Origin: Occallatibacter savannae
Lineage (GTDB): Bacteria; Acidobacteriota; Terriglobia; Terriglobales; Acidobacteriaceae
Assembly: GCF_003131205.1 (NCBI RefSeq)
Contig: NZ_QFFY01000005.1
Span: 372,001 to 436,000 of the forward strand
Direction: 5' to 3'
DNA: 64,000 bases
The position numbers and the translations under genes are program-made. Positions 45,037-52,775 of the stretch are shown in pieces. Numbering within the stretch: the stretch's first letter is position 1; every line of letters starts with the position of its first letter. A model generated the notes under the pieces. It saw nothing but the letters and a program-made list of their open reading frames with translations, was not told where the DNA came from and made no database searches.

Positions 45037-45042
45037 TAAAAT
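45037..45042 (+). promoter_or_regulatory. -10 element of a probable leaderless crp promoter
   Basis: TAAAAT, one mismatch from TATAAT, lies 6 bases before the GTG start of the Crp/Fnr gene. Transcription would begin at or near the start codon, and no Shine-Dalgarno is present. Confidence 0.5.
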
Positions 45043-45048
45043 CCGAGC

Positions 45049-45753
45049 GTGACCACGCCCCGCATCGATCTTTCTCAGGTACTTGCAAAGGGCCCGCTGC
45101 TTGCCGATCTCTCGCCCAACGAACTCCAGCTGCTCGCCGCACGCACGGTCCGAAAGCTCTTCGTCTCCGGCGAGTTGCTCTTCTCCGAAGGCGAGCCCTG
45201 CAACGGCCTGCACATTATCGCGCGCGGCAAGGTGCGCATCTTCAAAACTTCCGTCAACGGCCGCGAGCAGGTTCTCGCCGTCAATGGACCCGGCGACACC
45301 GTGGCCGAATTGCCCGTCTTCGATGGCGGGCCCTACCCCGCCTCCGCCAGTGCAACCGAAGCCGCTGAAATCGCCTTTATCTCCCGCCGTGACTTTCACG
45401 CCTACTGCCTTGAACACCCTGAAGTAGCCCTCAAAGTTCTCGCCCAGGTCGGCGCTCGTCTCCGCAGGCTCGTCGGCATTATTGAAGAGCTCTCCTTCAC
45501 CACCATCCGCCAACGCCTCATCGCTTTGCTGATCAAGCTCGCGCAATCGCAGGGAACAAAAAGCGATCGCGGCATCGAATTCCAGCTCCCTTCCACGCAC
45601 CAGGAGCTTGCAAGCCAGCTCGGCACCGTGCGCGAGCTCATCTCCCGCAACCTCATGCGCCTCCAGGCCGAGGGCCTGCTCGAAGTCGACGCGCGCCACA
45701 TCGTCGTTCGCGACCTCAAGGGCCTTACCGCACAGCTTGAACCCGCAAGCTGA
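45049..45753 (+). CDS. Crp/Fnr-family transcriptional regulator
   Basis: A 234-residue regulator: cyclic-nucleotide-binding-like β-barrel at about residues 10-130, dimerisation helix 130-165, and a winged helix with the recognition helix near 193-205. The recognition helix reads GTVRELISRNL. Arg195, Glu196 and Arg200 line up with CRP Arg180, Glu181 and Arg185, which contact GTGA half-sites. The N-terminal [4Fe-4S] cysteines of FNR are absent (only Cys51 and Cys120), and no heme ligand is obvious. Its neighbours (hemerythrin, RIC, NapH-like) suggest a response to nitric oxide, oxygen or redox change. Confidence 0.9.
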   Translation: MTTPRIDLSQVLAKGPLLADLSPNELQLLAARTVRKLFVSGELLFSEGEPCNGLHIIARGKVRIFKTSVNGREQVLAVNGPGDTVAELPVFDGGPYPASASATEAAEIAFISRRDFHAYCLEHPEVALKVLAQVGARLRRLVGIIEELSFTTIRQRLIALLIKLAQSQGTKSDRGIEFQLPSTHQELASQLGTVRELISRNLMRLQAEGLLEVDARHIVVRDLKGLTAQLEPAS

Positions 45754-45768
45754 ACAAATCTCCGCACG

Positions 45769-45784
45769 AGTGACATAAGTTACT
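45769..45784 (+). promoter_or_regulatory. Crp/Fnr-family operator upstream of the RIC gene
   Basis: AGTGACATAAGTTACT, one base off AGTGAC-N4-GTCACT. Its centre is 29.5 bases upstream of a -10-like TACCGT (45806-45811), and the site ends 48 bases before the proposed ATT start at 45833. These spacings equal those of the site at 43155. Confidence 0.6.
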
Positions 45785-45832
45785 GGCTTCCTGCTCGCAA
45801 CTCACTACCGTTGCAGGTGGAGAGTTTCCATA

Positions 45833-46567
45833 ATTACAGCCACTCAATCCATACGTGATATCGTCGCTTCCCAGGCTTCAGCAGCTTCGGTGCTGCAACG
45901 CTTCGAAATTGATCTCTGTTCCAGCGCCGGCCAGTCTCTCACCCAGGCTTGCTCCAATCTGCAGCTCTCGGTCGAGCAGGTGCTTGAAAAGCTCGAAGCA
46001 GCTGAAGCGGATCGGAACAGCGCTCCGCCTGTCGATCCCGCCTCTATGTCGCTTGAGAAGCTCGTGCAGCATATCGTTCGGCGTCACCATCAACTCGTCC
46101 GGCACGAGATTCCCAGGCTTGCATTCCTCGCACACAAGCTGGCAACAAAACATGGCCAGCGCGCGCCGCAGTTGGTACCGGTCGACAGACTTATGGAACA
46201 GCTCCAGCAAGAGATGATCGCGCATATTGAAAAGGAAGAAAATGTTCTCTTCCCTTTTATTGTCCATCTTGATCAGCATCTCGGCCTCGCGCTTCCACCC
46301 GCAAGCTCATGCTTCCGCAGCATTACTCAGCCAATTCGGATGATGATGAACGAGCACGAGACCGCGTCGAGCATCATCGCCGAACTCCGCACGCTCACAA
46401 ACGGATTCACCGCTCCCGAATGGGCTTGCGCCAATCACGTCTCCTTCCACACTGGCCTGCGCGCATTCGAGAAAGACCTGAAGCAACATATTTATCTCGA
46501 GGACGACATCCTATTTCCAAGGGCCGTGGAACTCGAGGATTCCACAGGCGCTCTGTCCGGGCTTTAG
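45833..46567 (+). CDS. RIC/ScdA/YtfE-type di-iron iron-sulfur cluster repair protein, probable ATT start
   Basis: If begun at the ATT at 45833, a 244-residue protein. The N-terminal ScdA_N (DUF542) domain is TATQSIRDIVASQASAASV then LQRFEIDLCSSAGQSLTQAC. A hemerythrin-like domain follows with the His/Glu ligands RRHHQLVRHEIP, HIEKEENVLFPF, NEHETASSII, NHVSFH and KQHIYLEDDILFPRA. These proteins repair iron-sulfur clusters damaged by nitric oxide or peroxide. The first conventional start (GTG at 45890) would cut the ScdA_N domain in half. GGAGAG lies 8 bases before the ATT (5 before an in-frame ATA). Confidence 0.85.
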   Translation: MTATQSIRDIVASQASAASVLQRFEIDLCSSAGQSLTQACSNLQLSVEQVLEKLEAAEADRNSAPPVDPASMSLEKLVQHIVRRHHQLVRHEIPRLAFLAHKLATKHGQRAPQLVPVDRLMEQLQQEMIAHIEKEENVLFPFIVHLDQHLGLALPPASSCFRSITQPIRMMMNEHETASSIIAELRTLTNGFTAPEWACANHVSFHTGLRAFEKDLKQHIYLEDDILFPRAVELEDSTGALSGL

Positions 46568-46607
46568 TGCTGCCTCCTCTCGCTCCGCGGCGTAAAATGC
46601 TCTGCAA

Positions 46608-47279
46608 ATGAATCCGCGCGTTGAAAAGATCCGGCAGCTTCTGAGCGAGTTGGAGAGTGAGGTCGCCGCCCGACCGCGCGGCGACCTCGGCTTCAGCGCG
46701 CTGGAGCTTCCGGACATCATCGGAGAAGTAGTCGACGATCTCCAGCCCATCCTTACGGCTCACGATGCGGCTTTCTACTGGTTCCTCTTTCGCCACTCCA
46801 TCGCGAAAGATGGCAATCCGCAAATCCGCGTAAGCCACAGCACGCTCCGTCGCGCTGTCGTCAAATCTTCCTACACCGACGCAGAGGAAAACATGATCTC
46901 TTTTGGCAAGGTGCAGGATACCTTGCGCGCTCTCGAAGAGATCGGCGCAATCCAGAAACTTGGCGAGCCCAATCGGCAAGGCACGCTCTATCGCGTGCTC
47001 ATCCCAGACGAGATCGAAGCCTGCCGCAGGTTCCGCGCCCAGCGCATGGCCGAGGAGACGGAGCTCTTTCCTCTCTCAGACAATGGCGCGCACAAGAGGC
47101 GCATGCAAGTATTTGAGCGCGACGGATACAGATGCCGCAGGTGCGATAAGCAGCTCACACGCTTCACCGCGACGATGGACTACATGAAGTCTCCGGAGGA
47201 GGGCGGCGACGAAAGCGCGGAGAATCTCGTCACGACATGCGCCGAATGCAACACGCGCGGCCCAAACAAGCTCTCCTGA
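46608..47279 (+). CDS. Winged-helix-like protein with a degenerate HNH/zinc-ribbon C-terminus
   Basis: A 223-residue protein. Residues 60-145 look like a winged helix (KVQDTLRALEEIGAIQKLGEPNRQGTLYRVLIP), as in primosomal or phage replication proteins. The C-terminal 60 residues follow the HNH layout: RMQVFERDGYRCRRC, a central MDYMKSPEEGGDESAENLVTTC, and CAECNTRG. The Cys pairs (CRRC, CAEC) are kept, but the central His of the DH element reads Tyr, so nuclease activity is doubtful. It stands alone downstream of the RIC gene. Confidence 0.6.
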   Translation: MNPRVEKIRQLLSELESEVAARPRGDLGFSALELPDIIGEVVDDLQPILTAHDAAFYWFLFRHSIAKDGNPQIRVSHSTLRRAVVKSSYTDAEENMISFGKVQDTLRALEEIGAIQKLGEPNRQGTLYRVLIPDEIEACRRFRAQRMAEETELFPLSDNGAHKRRMQVFERDGYRCRRCDKQLTRFTATMDYMKSPEEGGDESAENLVTTCAECNTRGPNKLS

Positions 47280-47314
47280 CCCAGATCGGAAAACATGCGG
47301 AGTTGTTTTGAAAG

Positions 47315-47334
47315 GGCACGACTTCAGTCGTGCC
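47315..47334. repeat. REP-like hairpin
   Basis: GGCACGACT and AGTCGTGCC with a 2-base loop, 36 bases after the stop of the HNH-like gene. It has the same design as the hairpin at 47406. Palindromes of this kind are dispersed repeats in many Acidobacteria. It could also terminate transcription. Confidence 0.55.
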
Positions 47335-47363
47335 GAACAAGGCCAACTAAGGCACTGGGCTTT

Positions 47364-47504
47364 ACAGGTTGCTGGAAAAAGTCCGAAACGGCTGGTTTTT
47401 TAAAGGGCACAGATTTATCTGTGCCGATAAGGGGTGCAATTAGAGCCGCTGCGGGACGGTTTCGATGAGTCCTGGCAAGACCGGCGCATTTTTCAGCAAC
47501 CTGT
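47364..47504. mobile_element. Candidate MITE-like element with terminal inverted repeats
   Basis: The 141-base segment is bounded by ACAGGTTGCTGGAAAAA on the left and its near-perfect inverse ATTTTTCAGCAACCTGT on the right (one inserted G). It encloses a second hairpin, GGCACAGAT / ATCTGTGCC (47406-47425). It encodes no protein. No clear target duplication is visible. Mobility is inferred from the end structure only. Confidence 0.45.
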
Positions 47505-47528
47505 TTAGCCCCTGAGGGCTCTTCCCGT

Positions 47529-47966
47529 TCAGCGCGAATGCCGCTCCGTCATGATCCTTCGCAGCGCATCCGCGTAATGCTCCGGCAGCGGCTTGCGCTT
47601 GAGCTGATCATCGCAGACGACGTGAACCGTCTCACCCTCCGCCAGCAGCGTCGGCTCTTTGCCGTCCGCACCTTTACGCAGGATACGATAGGCAAACTTC
47701 AGCACTGAGCCCCGCAGCAATGCGGGCCGAGTCTCGATCAGAATCTCATCGTCATACCGCGCGGGCGATCGATACCGGCAGGTCGCCTCAACCACAGGAA
47801 GAATGCACTCGTGCTCTTTTTCAAGCTGGCTGTAGGCCAGCCCCAGCGACCGCAGCAGTTCCACGCGCCCCAGTTCGAACCACACCAGGTAATTGGCGTA
47901 GTACACAATCCCCATCTGGTCCGTCTCCGCATACCGCACCCGCACCTGATGAGTTGTCACTGGCAT
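47529..47966 (-). CDS. Acyl-CoA thioesterase, YbgC/4-hydroxybenzoyl-CoA thioesterase family
   Basis: A 145-residue hot-dog-fold enzyme with the signature RYAETDQMGIVYYANYLVWFELGR, whose Asp is the catalytic residue. YbgC-type enzymes hydrolyse acyl-CoA and associate with the Tol-Pal system in other bacteria. The ATG at 47966 is preferred to a TTG at 47975. It is the last gene of the minus-strand envelope run beginning with uppS; the gap to rseP is 58 bases. Confidence 0.9.
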   Translation of the reverse strand: MPVTTHQVRVRYAETDQMGIVYYANYLVWFELGRVELLRSLGLAYSQLEKEHECILPVVEATCRYRSPARYDDEILIETRPALLRGSVLKFAYRILRKGADGKEPTLLAEGETVHVVCDDQLKRKPLPEHYADALRRIMTERHSR

Positions 47967-48024
47967 CGCGCGCAATCTTCCATTGCTTTTCTAATCAGTG
48001 ACCCCTGACGACTGATCACTGCTT

Positions 48025-49407
48025 TTACGGTTTCAGGTGATTGAACATCTGCAGCTTGCTTACATCGTTGAACATGATGAACGCAAAGAAGGCTACCAGC
48101 ACCACAAACGCCGCCTGGTAGATGCGCTCCTTCACCATCATGTTGATGTCGCGCCGCATGATGCTTTCAACAGCCAGTAGCAGAATCAATCCGCCGTCCA
48201 GAATCGGGAACGGCAGCAGGTTCAGGATGCCGAGGTTCAAGCTGATGCTCGCCGCAAGGCCAAACTTCGCCGACCAGTAAGGCTCCTTGACCGCCTGGCC
48301 TGCCGCAACGGCGATGCCCACCGGGCCCGACAACTGCTTCACCGAGACCTTATGCGTCAGCACTTTTTTCAGCACGTTGACGATCAGCAGCGAACTCGAA
48401 GCGCAGAAATCGCGCGACTCCGCAACCGCATTCGAGAAGCTCATCGGCTCAGCGCGCACCGAAAAATCATCCGGAATCGCGCCCTGGAATCCCAGCCGCC
48501 AGCTTCCGTCCTGCTGGTAAGGCTGAACCGCGATCGGTGCCAACGTGGCCCCATTGCGCTCGATCGAGAGCGTCACCGGCTTACCTTTGTCCACGTGCTG
48601 CATGTAGTCCACAAGCGGCAGCACAGAGTGGAACGAGTGACCGTCAATGGCAAGGATCTTGTCGCCCTTTTGCAGCCCGGCCCGCTGCACTGGAGAGTCC
48701 GGGCTCACCTGCTCAATCGCGATCGGGCTCTGCGCATCCTGAATAAACAGACCAGCCTTGTCGAGATCGTAGTGCTGCGGATCTACGTTCGCAGGCAGCT
48801 GCAGTGAGCTCTGAAACGCCCCGCCATCGCGGTTCACGGCTAGGGGAATTGCGCGCCCTTTGTTTTCTGCCGCGACGTCGTAGAACGTTTGGTAATCCGG
48901 ATTCGAGCGGCTGTCGATCTTCGTGACCACATCCCCGGGCTTCAACCCCGCCTGGTCCGCCGCTGAGCCGGGCGTGACCCATTCAATCTTTGTCGTGCGG
49001 ATGTCCGGCACTTCGTGGATGAAGTTGAAGTAAATCAGCATCAGCACGAACGCCAGAATGAAGTTCGACACCGGCCCGGCCACGCCAATCAGCATGCGCT
49101 GCCAGCGCGGATGGTTCATGAACGAGCCCGGATCGAAATCGCTGACATTCTCAGGCCCGCTGCCGGTCTGGATGCCGTCAGGGGTTTCGCCCGTCATCTT
49201 CACAAAGCCGCCCAGGGGCAGCAGGCAGACCTTGTAGTCGGTCTCGCCATACCTCACGCCGAAAAGGCGTGGCCCGAAACCCACCGAGAATGCCTCGACG
49301 CGAACTCCGCAAAGCTTGGCGACGATAAAGTGGCCAAATTCGTGCACCACCACCATCAACCCAACAAGGACGATAAAAGCTACTGCGGATACGAAGAAAT
49401 CATGCAT
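48025..49407 (-). CDS. rseP: RIP zinc metalloprotease RseP (site-2 protease)
   Basis: A 460-residue membrane protease. HEFGH is at residues 22-26 in the first membrane helix. There are two PDZ domains (PGSAADQAGLKPGDVVTKID and PDSPVQRAGLQKGDKILAID), then the second active-site element NLLPFPILDGG. It cleaves anti-sigma factors and signal-peptide remnants within the membrane. Position after dxr and cdsA is the usual bacterial order. Confidence 0.95.
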   Translation of the reverse strand: MHDFFVSAVAFIVLVGLMVVVHEFGHFIVAKLCGVRVEAFSVGFGPRLFGVRYGETDYKVCLLPLGGFVKMTGETPDGIQTGSGPENVSDFDPGSFMNHPRWQRMLIGVAGPVSNFILAFVLMLIYFNFIHEVPDIRTTKIEWVTPGSAADQAGLKPGDVVTKIDSRSNPDYQTFYDVAAENKGRAIPLAVNRDGGAFQSSLQLPANVDPQHYDLDKAGLFIQDAQSPIAIEQVSPDSPVQRAGLQKGDKILAIDGHSFHSVLPLVDYMQHVDKGKPVTLSIERNGATLAPIAVQPYQQDGSWRLGFQGAIPDDFSVRAEPMSFSNAVAESRDFCASSSLLIVNVLKKVLTHKVSVKQLSGPVGIAVAAGQAVKEPYWSAKFGLAASISLNLGILNLLPFPILDGGLILLLAVESIMRRDINMMVKERIYQAAFVVLVAFFAFIMFNDVSKLQMFNHLKP

Positions 49408-49463
49408 AAATGTAAAGATTCAAACCTCAGCACCGCGCGATCGACTCGGGCGGCAACTCGGAC

Positions 49464-50618
49464 TCAGGCTACGAGCGCGTGAGCCTTTTCCCGCGCTTCC
49501 CGGTCCGAAGCCAGCACCTCTGCGATGGTGGCGGGGTGCGACTCGGGGGTGGACGCGAGCACTTTTTCAATTGTACCCGCTATCCCAGTAAATGGGATTT
49601 GGCGGGCCAGGAAGGCCTCCACGGCCACTTCGTCGGCTGCATTCAGGGCAATGCAGTGGGCCCCGCCCTTCTCCGCCGCCTCATAGGCAAGGCGCAGACA
49701 CGGGAACCGCTCAGAATCCGGCTCCTCGAAATCCAGATGCCGCAGCGCGCCCAGGTCGAAGGTCAAGTTCGATGCCGGCCGTTCCGGGTAGGCCAGCGCA
49801 TATAAGATCGGCAGCCTCATATCCGTGACCGAGATCTGCGCCAGGATCGACCCATCCACGTACTCCACCAGCGAGTGCACCGTCGATTGCGGATGAATTG
49901 TCACCCGCACCTGGCTCGAAGGCACGTCAAAAAGCCGGCACGCCTCAATAATCTCCAACCCTTTGTTCAGCATGGTCGCCGAGTCAATCGTGATCCTCCG
50001 TCCCATCACCCACGTGGGGTGCTTCAAAGCCTGCTCCGGCGTGATCGCCGCGAACTCGGCTAGCGGCGTCTTCCGGAACGGCCCTCCCGAAGCCGTCAAC
50101 CAGATAAACTTCACTTCCCTGTGGTCGCCTACCCGCATGCACTGGTGCACTGCGTTGTGCTCGCTGTCGATGGGCAGAATAGGAACATTCCGCTCCCGCG
50201 CCGCCGCCGTCAGAATCTCTCCAGCGGCAACCATGCATTCCTTGTTCGCCAGTCCGACCGGCTTCCCCGCCAGGATCGCCGCATGTGTAGCCTCGAGCCC
50301 CGCAACACCCACAATCGCAGAGACCACGAAATCAGCCTCAGAGTGTGTCGAGCAGGCCACCGTCCCCTCACTGCCGTGGACAACCTGCGTTCCGGAGACA
50401 CCTGCCTCGTCCAACCTCTTGCACAGCCGGGCTGCTAGTTCTTCCGTCGCCATGGAAACGACCTTCGGCCGCCAGCGCACCGCCTGCGCAAAAGCCTCAT
50501 CGACATTGCGGCCGGCTGCCAGCGTCGCCACCTGGTAGCGATCCGGAAACTGCTCAACAATGGAGAGGGTGCTCTGGCCGATGGAGCCCGTAGAACCGAG
50601 AATGGCGAGGCGTTTCAA
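49464..50618 (-). CDS. dxr: 1-deoxy-D-xylulose 5-phosphate reductoisomerase
   Basis: A 384-residue enzyme with the NADPH-binding loop GSTGSIGQST at 8-17 and the metal/substrate blocks PIDSEHNAVHQCM, LTASGGPFR and GRRITIDSATMLNKGLEIIEA. It makes 2-C-methylerythritol 4-phosphate, the committed step of the non-mevalonate isoprenoid pathway, which supplies UppS upstream in the same operon. The start is a TTG at 50618. It lies 31 bases after cdsA. Confidence 0.96.
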   Translation of the reverse strand: MKRLAILGSTGSIGQSTLSIVEQFPDRYQVATLAAGRNVDEAFAQAVRWRPKVVSMATEELAARLCKRLDEAGVSGTQVVHGSEGTVACSTHSEADFVVSAIVGVAGLEATHAAILAGKPVGLANKECMVAAGEILTAAARERNVPILPIDSEHNAVHQCMRVGDHREVKFIWLTASGGPFRKTPLAEFAAITPEQALKHPTWVMGRRITIDSATMLNKGLEIIEACRLFDVPSSQVRVTIHPQSTVHSLVEYVDGSILAQISVTDMRLPILYALAYPERPASNLTFDLGALRHLDFEEPDSERFPCLRLAYEAAEKGGAHCIALNAADEVAVEAFLARQIPFTGIAGTIEKVLASTPESHPATIAEVLASDREAREKAHALVA

Positions 50619-50649
50619 CGTTCAGCTAAGTCCAGTGAATGCAACGTTT

Positions 50650-51477
50650 CTAGAAGCGAGTCCGTATCACCTGAGCGTACCATAGCACCGGAGCCGCCAG
50701 CAGCAGCGCATCAATCCTGTCCAGAATGCCCCCATGCCCAGGCAAGAGTGTCCCTGAGTCCTTCACGCCCGCCGACCGCTTCAGCGCCGACTCCGCCAGA
50801 TCGCCCACCTGCGCCGCCACATTCACCACGACCGCCAGCCCCAGCCAGTACCACCACGGCGCGTCCGAATACGACAGCTTCACGGAGTTCCACTGCGCCA
50901 GATACGTGCTCAGCGCCAGCAGGATCCCCGCCACCGCCATCGCGCCCACAACCGACCCGACCGCCCCTGCCCACGTCTTATTCGGGCTCAGATTCGGCGC
51001 CAGTTTGCTTCTCCCAAACGCCCTGCCGGCATACATGGCCACCGTATCCCCCGCCCAGACCGTTAGAAACAGAAATGCCAGCAGCGACGGCCCGTTCGTC
51101 GCCTCGCGCAGCATGGGAATTGGCAGCAGAGTCAGCCCCAGATAGAACAGCGCAAACACCGATGAAGTCGCATCCGCCAGCGCCCGCTCCACCGGCGACG
51201 CAAACGTGCAATACACCAGCAGAACAATGCAGAACAGCCCGAAGACCGTCGCCGTCTCATCCGGCCACTGATAATTCCCGGCGAAAAGCAGGGCAATCGT
51301 GCCCAGCGTCAGCACCTTCGGCGGCTTTGCCCCACGCTGCTCAGTCAGCGCCAGAAACTCCCACGCCGCCAGCATCGCCACACCCGCGACGACTGCTGTT
51401 ATCAGCCACTTGGGGCCGATAAACACCAGTACCAGCACCAGCGGCGCCAGAATCAAGGCAGTGAGAACTCGTTTCAT
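50650..51477 (-). CDS. cdsA: Phosphatidate cytidylyltransferase
   Basis: A 275-residue protein with about eight membrane helices. The family signature spans LSPNKTWAGAVGS and SAGVKDSGTLLPGHGGILDRIDALL near the C-terminus, with the catalytic Asp residues in it. It converts phosphatidic acid and CTP to CDP-diacylglycerol, the precursor of phospholipids. It is separated from uppS by an ATPase gene, an unusual insertion in this order. Confidence 0.95.
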   Translation of the reverse strand: MKRVLTALILAPLVLVLVFIGPKWLITAVVAGVAMLAAWEFLALTEQRGAKPPKVLTLGTIALLFAGNYQWPDETATVFGLFCIVLLVYCTFASPVERALADATSSVFALFYLGLTLLPIPMLREATNGPSLLAFLFLTVWAGDTVAMYAGRAFGRSKLAPNLSPNKTWAGAVGSVVGAMAVAGILLALSTYLAQWNSVKLSYSDAPWWYWLGLAVVVNVAAQVGDLAESALKRSAGVKDSGTLLPGHGGILDRIDALLLAAPVLWYAQVIRTRF

Positions 51478-51545
51478 TCCAGGGTTGAGAATACACGCCG
51501 GACCCGCCCTCGCGAAGAACCCAGGCCAGTGCCCCTATCGGCGCC

Positions 51546-52721
51546 CTACCGCTTCGGCCACTCCCATTTGGGAGTGTTGAAAAGTGTCGCTCCGGCCAGC
51601 ACCGTTTCCCCAAACGACTTCTCCAGGTGCAGCCGATTGCACCGCGGGTTCTGCCCCAGTGCCTCGATCAGCCGGGGCGAATGCGACACCACAATCAGCT
51701 GCGTTCGCTCCGCCGCATGCGCAATCAACCGGGCCAGCGCCGGCAGCAAATCCGGATGCAAACTTGTCTCCGGCTCGTTCAGCACCATCAGTTCCGGAGG
51801 CCTCGGCGTCAGCAGCGCCGCAGTCCACAGCAGATACCGCAGCGTCCCATCCGAAAGCTCCGCAGCGGCCAGCGGCCGAAGCAGCCCATGCTGTCTGAGC
51901 TGAACCTCGAAACGCCCGGCCTGCTGATCGACCACGACGCGGCTCCCCGGAAACGCATCGTCGATGGTCCGGTCCAGTTCTTCGCGGGCGCCGAACAGGC
52001 GAATAGTCTCAAGCGCCGCTGGCAGATCGGTCCCGTCATTGTTCAGAACCGGCGTAAACGTCCCCACCTGCGGAACTCGCACTGGCGAAGCCGTATCCGT
52101 TCTGAATCCCTCATAGAATCGCCAGCCCCGGATCGCCTCGCGCACCGCCAGCATCTCCGGCGCGCGCTGCGGATCAGCAATCGTCGCCAGCATGCTGTCC
52201 GTCGAACTTAGCTCCTTCGTCAGGTACTCCGGCTCTTCGTGCTTCGCGATCTTCGCCGGCGCGGTCTGCACCAGCCGATTGTTGCGATCCACCAACACCG
52301 CTGCCCGCCGATACACGCCTCCATGCCAGATGCACTCGCGCTTGATCGCCGGATCGAGCGGGAACGCCAACTGCCCCGGTGGTGGATAGCCGAGATCGAT
52401 GCAATAGCCGTAGGGATCGCCGGAAAACCCGAGCTTCAGGCTCACCGCATTCTGGCGCGGAGTTCCCTCCACCGGATGCTCACCGCGCCTCACGCTCTTC
52501 GCAATCGTCTCCGGCCCTGCCCACAGTGTCGAATGCAGCCCGCCCTCATGCGCCAGCGCCGACACCACCGTATTCAGCGCGGCATCTCCCAGCAGCCGTA
52601 GCGCCCGGTACAGACTCGACTTGCCCGTGCCGTTCGCTCCCGTCACGAGATTCAACTGCCCGAGCGGCAGCACAAGCTCCCGCAACGACCGATAGCCCGA
52701 CACCGCGAGCGTGTGGATCAT
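51546..52721 (-). CDS. RecF/SMC-type AAA ATPase (COG4637-like)
   Basis: A 391-residue ATPase with the Walker A GANGTGKS at 28-35, the ABC-like signature LSDGTLRYL, the Walker B LMVLNEPETSLHP and the H-loop VSHS. The pattern fits the stand-alone predicted ATPases of the AAA_21/COG4637 group. No TOPRIM nuclease domain is present. It lies between uppS and cdsA (54 and 68 bases), the same strand, so it would be expressed with phospholipid and undecaprenyl synthesis. Its role is unknown. Confidence 0.85.
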   Translation of the reverse strand: MIHTLAVSGYRSLRELVLPLGQLNLVTGANGTGKSSLYRALRLLGDAALNTVVSALAHEGGLHSTLWAGPETIAKSVRRGEHPVEGTPRQNAVSLKLGFSGDPYGYCIDLGYPPPGQLAFPLDPAIKRECIWHGGVYRRAAVLVDRNNRLVQTAPAKIAKHEEPEYLTKELSSTDSMLATIADPQRAPEMLAVREAIRGWRFYEGFRTDTASPVRVPQVGTFTPVLNNDGTDLPAALETIRLFGAREELDRTIDDAFPGSRVVVDQQAGRFEVQLRQHGLLRPLAAAELSDGTLRYLLWTAALLTPRPPELMVLNEPETSLHPDLLPALARLIAHAAERTQLIVVSHSPRLIEALGQNPRCNRLHLEKSFGETVLAGATLFNTPKWEWPKR

Positions 52722-52775
52722 GTGTTGGAAAGAATACTTGGTGCAAATGCGCGATGGAACGGCGGAGAAACTTCT

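Noticed and set aside
43155..45784. FNR-type boxes (TTGAT-N4-ATCAA)
   Set aside because: The three operators read GTGAC half-sites; no FNR consensus was seen, and the regulator lacks the FNR cysteine cluster.
47300..47520. CRISPR array suggested by the two similar hairpins
   Set aside because: Only two related palindromes of different sequence, no regular spacers and no cas genes.
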